DNA of 64,000 nucleotides. Origin: Pisolithus tinctorius. Its lineage: Eukaryota > Basidiomycota > Agaricomycetes > Boletales > Pisolithaceae. The notes under the pieces are model-generated. The model was given only the letters and a program-made list of their open reading frames with translations. It made no database searches and had not been told where the DNA came from. The stretch covers positions 3,534,001 to 3,598,000 of the forward strand of contig JANFAH010000002.1 of NCBI GenBank assembly GCA_024663395.1, in the 5' to 3' direction. The translations under genes and the position numbers were made by a program. Numbering within the stretch: the stretch's first letter is position 1; every line of letters begins with the position of its first letter. Shown here one piece after another: positions 56,435 to 64,000 of this stretch.

Positions 56435-57148
56435 TGTCATAACTGTGTGTTCACACTAAGCCCTTACTCACTCCGTGCCCTACTCTGCCGGTCATTCACT
56501 CACTCTGCACCAACTCTGCCCAACTTCTGTTGGTTGCGAACCATCTCCACTCCAACTGCTGTCAGACTTGTGTTGCTCTCCTACCAGACCAAGCGGTCCA
56601 TCCTCTGAGGGGTCATGTGACTACCTTCACAGTCAGGTACTCTGCAGTGCACTCACCACATGGTCCAGTGCCTGGACTATTTCCTTTTCTGGATGTTCTG
56701 TGTTACCCGTTCGTATGTCCTCCATCTACCCTTCATTCGTCGTCCAGGAAGTTTTACTTGAAAATTTATGAGTCTCCATATGTCAGTTCCGATTCTGATT
56801 ACTGTACCTCTGTAGCAGTATAAAAACATGTACTGTACTCCGCTGTTCTGCAGTACAAATATCAACTTAGTTCCTACTCCCTCTGATTCTGTCTTCTGCC
56901 TGTCGGAGTTATCTCCGACTCTCCGTCTGTACTCTCCCTCTGAAATACAAGGGCTGAGATCGTGCAAGGGGGTAGTGCACGAGCTAAACCCGACACCCTC
57001 ACTCCGCTCTGCCTTTGTCTCAGTGGTCTTCGTTCCTGCTGACACTCCGCTAGTCGGAGTTCTGTTCCTCTGTGTCAGACTTGCTTCCGAACCCTCCTCT
57101 AGACCTTGTTTAGCATCGGAGTTGGTCGGAGTAGGCCCGGACTTGACA
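56435..57148 (+). repeat. Element F 3' LTR (714 bp)
   Basis: It is the same length as the 5' LTR. Differences are mostly C/T and G/A changes in CpG context, for example in the hairpin loop (GCATGA versus GCACGA). Confidence 0.95.
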
Positions 57149-57419
57149 GGGTGATGTTATGCCCTTCTTATAGGGCTTTCCTTTTCTGTCATTTTCCCCT
57201 GAATTGCCAAGTCACATGTGTCACATGCCTCATCGTGTCGCTTGTCCTCACCATGGTCATCCTTGGTCTGTTGGCTCGGAGAGCCTTTGGATCACTGGCG
57301 GTGGTGGTATTTCCAATACCAACTGATGCTGCGTATGCCATCATCACTCTGACTCGTAGCTGCGCCCACAGCTGATGGACGTATATTTCATTTTACCCTC
57401 TGTTCCGTTCGCTTCTCAC

Positions 57420-59897
57420 TGTCATATCCATGACTCTCAGACTCGTTCCCAGTCCAGTCCGGACCCCTAGCCCCTGTCTCCGGTCAAGTCTGGTCCTAGT
57501 CCAGCCTAGAAAACCCAATCCCGGCCCTAGATAACTCAACTCTGGCCTGCATAACCTAAGTCCGGTGTTTTACCCCTATCTCCGGTCTGTTTCGGCCTCC
57601 CGGCCTTGCGCTGCTCCACCCTGGTCCTCCCAGGTCTATGTCCAGGTCACCCAGACATAACTCCAGTCTGTTTCCCTTTGTTTGCACTATATTTAGTCTA
57701 GCCCATTCATCTGACTTTGCTTACTGTACAAATCCTGTGTCTGACCCCGGTATGCCGGTCACCCAGACTTTGGCTATTAGCCTCGGCACAGCCACTGTGG
57801 CTATCCACTCTCTTGCTAATCTTCTTGCTAATAGCTTATTAACAAGTCTGGCTCTATGTTCATTACTCCGGACCGGCCTCATGTATTTAACCCCTGTACA
57901 TACAGTGAGGGACAAAAGCGTTGCAATGTTTGTGAGGTGTGAATTGTTGCTGATGTAGCTCGGGCTATTCTGCACAGATAATCATGATACCTATACCATT
58001 GGAAAGGGATGACTCTAAGCTTTCCAGAGCACTAAGGTTCAGTCAACACAAAGCAATACATGCTGAGATACACCGTATTCTTTCCAAAAAGTGCATTGCA
58101 ACGCTTTTGTCCCTGACTGATGAAATCATGAAATGTGACCTTTTGATGGGATTGTGGGCATGGAGGATGGGAAAAAATGGTTACATAATAAACCACATGA
58201 TCATCCAGATGATTTGTCAGCATGTAAACAATGACAAACATTGGACTTGTACCATTAATCCTCCCTCTTTTACCACAACTCATGAAATCATCTCTCTAGC
58301 TCACATGGTCATTTGCTCAAGGAATTCTTATCAAATACTGGAGGCCACCACAGTGCCATCAGTATAACATGCTCTCAGAACCATCAGCCCCTTAAAAAAC
58401 CTGCTGTCAGTCATTCCCTGGACTGTTTCCCCCTCCATGCCTGATGTGTTCTGGGACTAATCAGTACTTGGAAGGCTGAAAATGTTGTGGAGGTCAATCT
58501 GGCACTTCAGAACATGATGTACAAACCAGTCCCCTCTCAACTGATGCATCTCTAGCACAGGAAAACATTTATGGAAGTTGGGGTGAGACAAAACCTCCTT
58601 GGGCTCTGAGCACCATAAGAGGGTTCACTAGATCTTGCTCTGATCTGAACTGTAGATGACTGGGGAAGGATTATTTGGTCATATGTGACCAAAGGCAACA
58701 TTCAGGGCCAGATGGAAGCACAGGATTCTGCTCCATGGCAGTTCAGTAGCATATCCTTCTGATGACACCCAGGGGTAAAGAGGATTTTGTCTTTCCCTAA
58801 CTTCCATACCATTGTCCCTGTGCCAGAAATGCATTGGTTGAGAGGGGACTGGTTTGTACATCATGTTCTGAAGTGCCAGATTGACCTCCACAACATTTTC
58901 AGCCTTCCAAGTACTGATTAGTCCCAGAACACATCAGGCATGGGGGGGGAAACAGTCCAGGAAATGACTGACAGCAGGTTTTTTAAGGGGCTGATGGTTC
59001 TGAGAGCATGTTATACTGATGGCACTGTGGTGGCCACCAGTATTTGATAAGAATTCCTTGAGAAAATGACCATGTGAGCTAGAGAGATGATTTCATGAGT
59101 TGTGGTAAAAGAGGGAGGATTAATGGTACAAGTCCAATGTTTGTCATTGTTTACATGCTGACAAATCATCTGGATGATCATGTGGTTTATTATGTAACCA
59201 TTTTTTCCCATCCTCCATGCCTGCAATCCCATCAAAAGGTCACATTTCATGATTTCACCAGTCAGGGACAAAAGCATTGCAATGCACTTTTTGGAAAGAA
59301 TACGGTGTATCTCAGCATGTATTGCTTTGTTTTGACTGAACCTTAGTGCTCTGGAAAGCTTAGAGTCATCCCTTTCCAATGGTATAGGTATCATGATTAT
59401 CTGTGCAGAATAGCCCGAGCTACATCAGCAACAATTCACACCTCACAAACATTGCAACACTTTTGTCCCTCACTGTACTTCATAGCACCCTCAGTCAGAA
59501 TATCAATTAAGTATTACCCTCAACTCCGTACTACCCCTTGAGACTACTCTATAGCTAAGGCTGAGCCTTAAGCTATCCCTGACCCCTGTCCTGGACCTCT
59601 CCCTGGCTTGCATAAGGGTACAGCACATAAGCTGAGACCAAGGGAGGTAGATCCAACCCTGGACCAGCTTCCCCTTGTGCGCACTCCAACACCGGTCGGT
59701 TTCCCACGCTACCGGTCTTGTTCCCGCGCTCCCGACCTTAAGTCCGGTCCTCCGGACTTAGCCCCTGACCTCCGGCCTTGACTCCGGTCTAACTGGACTT
59801 GGCCCCTGTCTCCCAGCCTTGATTCTGGCCACTTGGACTTGGCCCCTGTCTCCCGGTCTTGAAGCCCAGTCACCCGAGGGTAAACCCATACTTCACA
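57420..59897 (+). repeat. Solo LTR B inside D 3' LTR
   Basis: The TSD is CTCAC (57415-57419 and 59898-59902). It starts TGTCATATCC and ends TACTTCACA. Without the fold-back element it is about 900 bp. The CAGC-ACATAA-GCTG hairpin is near 59621-59634. Confidence 0.94.
57903..59475. mobile_element. Fold-back Tc1/mariner-type element, copy 3
   Basis: This 1573-bp element has the TSD TA (57901-57902 and 59476-59477). It has the same architecture as copies 1 and 2 and very few differences from copy 2 (in reverse complement), so these two copies are recent. Confidence 0.93.
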
Positions 59898-60321
59898 CTC
59901 ACTCAGTTTGTAGTTCTCAGTTCTGGTGTCAGTCCCCCTCGCTGCAGACTGCGTCTGCAGCTGGTTTGGCAGTGTCTTTGATCTCTGACACCATATAACT
60001 CTTTTATATTTCATCATTTACTTGTTTATGTCTAACTGTGGATGTGTGTATGGTACAAACCCTGTAGGGGTATTTAAGTAGAGATACCATACTCTGTATC
60101 CCCAGTTTTTCGATTTCTTGCAACTCAGCTGTCATCTTTGACTTGTACTCTGTTCCTCCTCTGTTGCAATCTCAGAAGAACTCGCCAGTAGGACGAACCT
60201 CTGTCAGTACTCATCAATAACAAGCAGAGCCATAGGGGTTATGATAAGTTTGGCCCATAGATTCACCTCGTAACATTTGTGCCTAGTCCATTTGACGAAG
60301 TCACTCATCTCGAGCATAACA

Positions 60322-63300
60322 ATGGAGGCTCATCTCAACATGTCTGCTCTTTCCAATCCAAACTCATTAACTCCCCATGTTTCTATTTTCAGTCACGGTT
60401 TGCCCTGGTTTTGTACTCTAGTGGACTCCAGTTCCACACATAGCTTCATAGATAAAGATTTTGTTAATCAACACTCTTTTGCCCCTGACCCCATGTCCCC
60501 TATCCAACTCCAGCTCTTTGATGGGTCATCAAGTTTCATCATCACTCAAGCAGTAGATCTTTCAGTTCAATTTGCAACCAGTGATGTCACCCCAGTAACC
60601 CTGTTTCTAGCCCTGTTGGATTCTGAATGTAAGATAGTCCTTGGACATGACTGGCTCACCTGCTACAATCCATTGATTGATTGGGTACTGAGCAGTCTAA
60701 CTTTCCAGACATCTACAGGAGGAATGCCAACCCCATCGACACCCCCTGCCACACTGGTCTTAACTGGTCTTCCCAATCCCAGTCTACCTGACCAACCCCA
60801 GCCCTGCACCATCTGTACCATCTGTTGACTCACTGGTTTGCACCCCCCTGAAAGCTCCCCCTATTGCCCTGATCAATGCAGCTGCATATGTATGCACTTG
60901 CAAGCTAGAGGGATCTACCCAATTCCAACTTCATCTATGCCCACTGGACCCAGTCCTGGCCCAGTCTACTTCTACCAGTCCTCCACCAAACCTGGCCAGT
61001 GTACCAAAGGACTACCATGACTTTGCTGACATCTTTAGCAAAGCCAAGGCTTCTACTCTCCCCCCACACCAGGAGTATGACCTTAAGATTGAATTGGAAG
61101 AGGGTACTACACCACCCATTGGAACCATCTACTCACTATCCCCAGTCAAGCTGCAAGCTCTCTGGGCCTTCATTGATGAAAACCTGACTACTGGTTTCAT
61201 CTAGCCCACCTCTTCCCCCTACACTGCACCAGTCCTCTTCATAAAGAAGAAGGATGGTTCACTCCAGTTATGTGTTGACTTCCAGGGCCTTAACAAGCTC
61301 ACCAAGAAAGACCAGTATCCTTTACCACTAATATCTGACCTACTAGACTCCCCTAGTCACACCAAAATCTACACTAAAATCAACTTGAGGCATGCATACC
61401 ACCTTGTCTGGATTGCACCTGGTGATGAGTGGAAAACAACCTTTAGAATGCACTATGGGTCTTATGAGTGGTTGGTGATGCCTTTCAGTCTTACCAATGC
61501 CCTGGCCACCTTCCAGTGGTTTGTCAACTCAATCTTTGCCGATATGCTAGATGTCTGCATCGTCATCTACCTCAATGACATCTTAATCTACTCCAGAGAT
61601 GAGTCATCACACAAGCAGCATGTCTGGGAGGTTCTTCACCAGTTCCAGTTGCATGGCTTGTATGCCAAACCAAAGAAGTGTGAATTCCACTTGGACTCTG
61701 TGGAATATTTGGGTTACCACTTGTCCCTGGCTGGCCTTACCATGTCCTCAGAAAAAGTCAAGGCTATCTGTGACTGGCCTGAGCCCTGGAAGGTAAAGGA
61801 CATTCAGTCCTTCCTGGGCTTCACCAACTTCTATTGCCAGTTCATTTTCAACTACTCAGACATACTGGTACCTCTAACCCAGTTGACATGCAAAGGTGCT
61901 CCCTGGAATTTTTCTGAGGAGTGCCACCAGTCTTTCAATAAACTCAAGCAGGCCTTCACTACTGCCCCAGTCCTAACTCACTTTTCCCCAGATACTCATA
62001 TTACTGTTGAGACTGATGCATCTGACTATGCCATAGCCAGTATTTTGTCCATCACCAGTGGTGATGGTCAAATCTGGCCAGTTGCATTCTACTCTCACAC
62101 CTTAACAGCCCTGGAGCTAAATTGTGACACTCATGATCAGGAATTGCTCATGATCTTCAAGGCATTCTGGACATGGCAGCACTACTTAGAAGGATCTGCA
62201 GTACTGGTTGATGTTGTCACTGATCACAAGAACCTGGAGTATTTCTCCACCTTGAAGGTATTAACCCAGTGCCAGGTGCACTGGTCTGAGTTTTTGTCAC
62301 AGTTCAATATGGTTATCTGGTTCAGACATGGTAAACTCAGTGCTAAGCCTGATGCCCTAACTAGATGATGGGACATCTACCCCAAAGAGGGGGATAGTGA
62401 CTATGCCTGGGTCAACCCACAGAATCTCAGACTGGTCTTCACACAGGAACAGCTAGCCACCTCCCTATGTGCCACCTACCTTGAATACCCAGTCCTATGT
62501 GCTGTTGCACTGATGGACATGGAGAAGTTACACAATGATATCCTCTCAGCCCTACCCTCAGACCCAGTCACCCAAGTCCAGTTCTCAGATACATCAGGTT
62601 CCCAGTGGTCAGTTGATGTCACTGGCTTCCTCTGCCTGGATGGCAGAATCTATGTACCAGACTCTAACAACCTTTGCCTTCATGTCTTGAGGTTCAAACA
62701 TGATCATCCTTTGTCCAGCCACTTCAGCCAAAACAGAACCCTAGAACTCATCCAGTGTGAGTACACCTGGCCCAGCCTAAGGACATTTGTCAAGGACTAT
62801 GTCCAGTCTTGTACTACCTGTGCCCAGGCCAAGGTACCCCACCACCAGCCTTATGGCCTACTCAAGCAGCTCCCCATGCCAGAGAAGCCATGGAATTCCA
62901 TTTTGATGGATTTCATAGAGCAACTCCCAGCCTCAACCAGCTTTACCACCATCCTCATTGTGGTCAACTGGCTTTCAAAGCAAGCCATCTTCATACCTAC
63001 TCACAACACCATCACAGCCCCTGAGCTCACCAAACTCTTCCTCATGCACATGTTCTCTAAGCACAGTGTACTGGCCCATGTAACCTCAGACTGGGAATCA
63101 GAGTTTGTATCCCACTTCTTCTGGTCTCTAGGTAAAGCTCTAGACATGCATCTACATTTCACCTCTGGGTATCACCCAGAGGGGGATGGTCAGATGGAGC
63201 GCACCAACCAGACCCTCAAACAATATCTCCAGGTCTACTGTAACTACCAACAGGATAACTGGGCCAAGTTACTACCATTGGCTGAATTTGCTTACAACAA

Positions 63301-63982
63301 TGCACCCAGCACTATGACCAGAGTATCACCCTTCTTCACTAATAAGGGTTACCACCCTAATATCTTGGTTTTCCCTGAGTGCAATCTCACATCCAGCCAG
63401 GCTCACGATTATGCAGTTGACTTAGATTCACTGCACCAATACCTTCATGAAGAAATGGCTCTCACCCAGCAATGTTACCAAGGACCAGCAGATGCTAAGC
63501 ACATGCCAGCCCCAGACTTCAAAGTGGGCAACAGTGTCTATGTAAAAGCCAAGTATTTCTGGTCAACCCAGCCCTCCAAGAAGCTGAGTGAGAAGAACCT
63601 TGGGCCCTACCCCATAGTAGCCCAGGCCAGTTCTCACTCATTCATTCCATGTTTACCAGACTCCATGTGCACTGTACACCCAGTCTTCCACATATCCCAA
63701 CTCAAACTGGCCATCCCAAATACCATACCCAACCAGACTCAACCTCCACCCCCACCAGTAGATGTTGATGGCAACTTAGAATTCAAAGTAGCAGAGATAC
63801 TTGATTCAAAGATTGACCAGTGCAGAAAGTGTTGGTTGCAGTACCTGGTCCAGTGGACCAGCTATGAGGGAACTGATGAAGAAACTACCTGGGTGTTAGC
63901 AACAGAGTTGGACAATGCCTCTGAACTCATCCAAGAGTATCATGACAAGTACCCAGACAAACCCAGTCCTTTCAAGAAATAA
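60322..63982 (+). pseudogene. H1 pol, resumed after element D
   Basis: The protease motif [12 protein letters not shown] (DSG changed to DSS) lies near 60420. The frame shifts once near 60820. The RT has YLNDILIY near 61570 in place of YLDD, an active-site loss. RNase H spans about 61960-62290. The integrase HHCC region (HDHPLSSHF ... CTTC) and core (MDFIEQLP, a DWESEF block, GDGQMERTN) follow, then a chromodomain (VAEILDSKIDQ ... YLVQWTSYEG) ending at TAA 63980-63982. Stops are TAG 61202-61204 and TGA 62366-62368. The integrase part is a long open frame of 489 codons. Confidence 0.92.
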
Positions 63983-64000
63983 TCTAGAACCAGTCTCAAG

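Larger units (their letters stand above)
49037..57148 (+). mobile_element. Ty3/gypsy element F (family A), nearly intact
   Basis: This 8112-bp element has two 714-bp LTRs and a full gag, pol and antisense gene set. The TSD is taken as GGGTG (49030-49034 and 57149-57153), with two extra bases (TG) before the left LTR. Defects are one TGA in gag, one TGA in RT and a 23-bp deletion in integrase. It is the best reference copy of family A here, and its CpG content is high. Confidence 0.95.
31990..60321 (+). mobile_element. Ty3/gypsy element D with nested insertions (28.3 kb)
   Basis: It is flanked by the TSD ATGGA (31985-31989 and 60322-60326). LTRs of 684 bp each (the 3' one after removal of LTR B) begin TGTTATGC and end GCATAACA. 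Its own internal parts are 32674-32716, 33303-38717 and 47803-49034. The rest is solo LTR E and the two family A elements. It is a chromodomain Ty3 element closer to M1 than to family A, with an extra ORF after pol. Confidence 0.95.
57155..60321 (+). repeat. D 3' LTR, split by LTR B
   Basis: The pieces 57155-57419 and 59903-60321 add to 684 bp, exactly the 5' LTR length. It ends GCATAACA followed by the TSD ATGGA. Confidence 0.95.
29769..64000 (+). mobile_element. Ty3/gypsy element H1 (family E LTR), split by element D
   Basis: The 5' LTR is 29769-30353, gag 30421-31925, then a 28.3-kb interruption (31990-60321), then pol 60322-63982. The join is proved by the TSD ATGGA on both sides of D and by pol reading in frame across the junction ([12 protein letters not shown]). 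The 3' LTR and any antisense gene lie right of the window. Confidence 0.95.

Noticed and set aside
1..64000. Host genes, rRNA, tRNA or a centromere
   Set aside because: Every long ORF maps to a transposon domain, and no RNA gene was recognised. Nested retroelements alone do not show a centromere, so that label is not supported.

Overview
This window looks like repeat-only DNA from a filamentous basidiomycete, probably a mushroom-forming Agaricomycete. That assignment is inferred from the content: several chromodomain-bearing Ty3 elements, a Ty1/copia element, Tc1/mariner-type fold-back elements, and copies worn down mainly by C-to-T change at CpG. The genus cannot be named from the sequence. 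I found no host gene, rRNA or tRNA. Essentially every base can be assigned to a transposable element, and exact target-site duplications (TSDs) often give the order of insertion.

Left block (1-14385). A Ty3 element of family A (called A1, running in from the left edge) is cut by a Ty1/copia element (1806-7597), which itself carries a solo family A LTR. A1 carries a spliced antisense gene after its chromodomain and ends at 10268. It lies within the chromodomain of an older minus-strand Ty3 element, M1 (10269-14385), which also carries a second, inverted solo family A LTR.

Middle block (14386-29768). Ty3 element C1 (14386-28065) has a decayed gag-pol and its own antisense gene, the latter cut by a fold-back element and a solo LTR. 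Its 3' LTR holds a stack of further insertions: LTR B, then solo LTR C, then a fold-back element and LTR G. After it come a remnant of another Ty3 element (N1) with its 3' LTR F, a truncated LTR B and a truncated LTR A.

Right block (29769-64000). Ty3 element H1 begins at 29769. Its gag-pol is split at 31989 and resumes at 60322, because a 28.3-kb composite headed by Ty3 element D (31990-60321, TSD ATGGA) sits inside it. D contains a solo LTR E, two nearly intact family A elements in opposite orientation (element E at 38718-47802 and element F at 49037-57148), and a 3' LTR interrupted by LTR B and a fold-back element. The deepest chain is N1/LTR F > LTR B > LTR A > H1 > D > LTR B > fold-back element, seven layers.

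How the elements work. The Ty3 elements have gag with a CCHC knuckle, a probable -1 frameshift at A-AAA-AAN followed by TAG, and then protease, reverse transcriptase, RNase H, integrase and chromodomain. In four LTR families the bases just after the 5' LTR are complementary to the predicted start of the element's own RNA, the self-priming arrangement known from Tf1. The copia element instead has a site matching the anticodon region of initiator tRNA-Met. The least expected content is (i) a conserved antisense gene with an intron, a coiled coil and a six-cysteine cluster in family A, with a counterpart in C1; (ii) an intact 444-codon ORF after pol in D; and (iii) a small hairpin shared by four LTR families, with a compensatory base-pair change.
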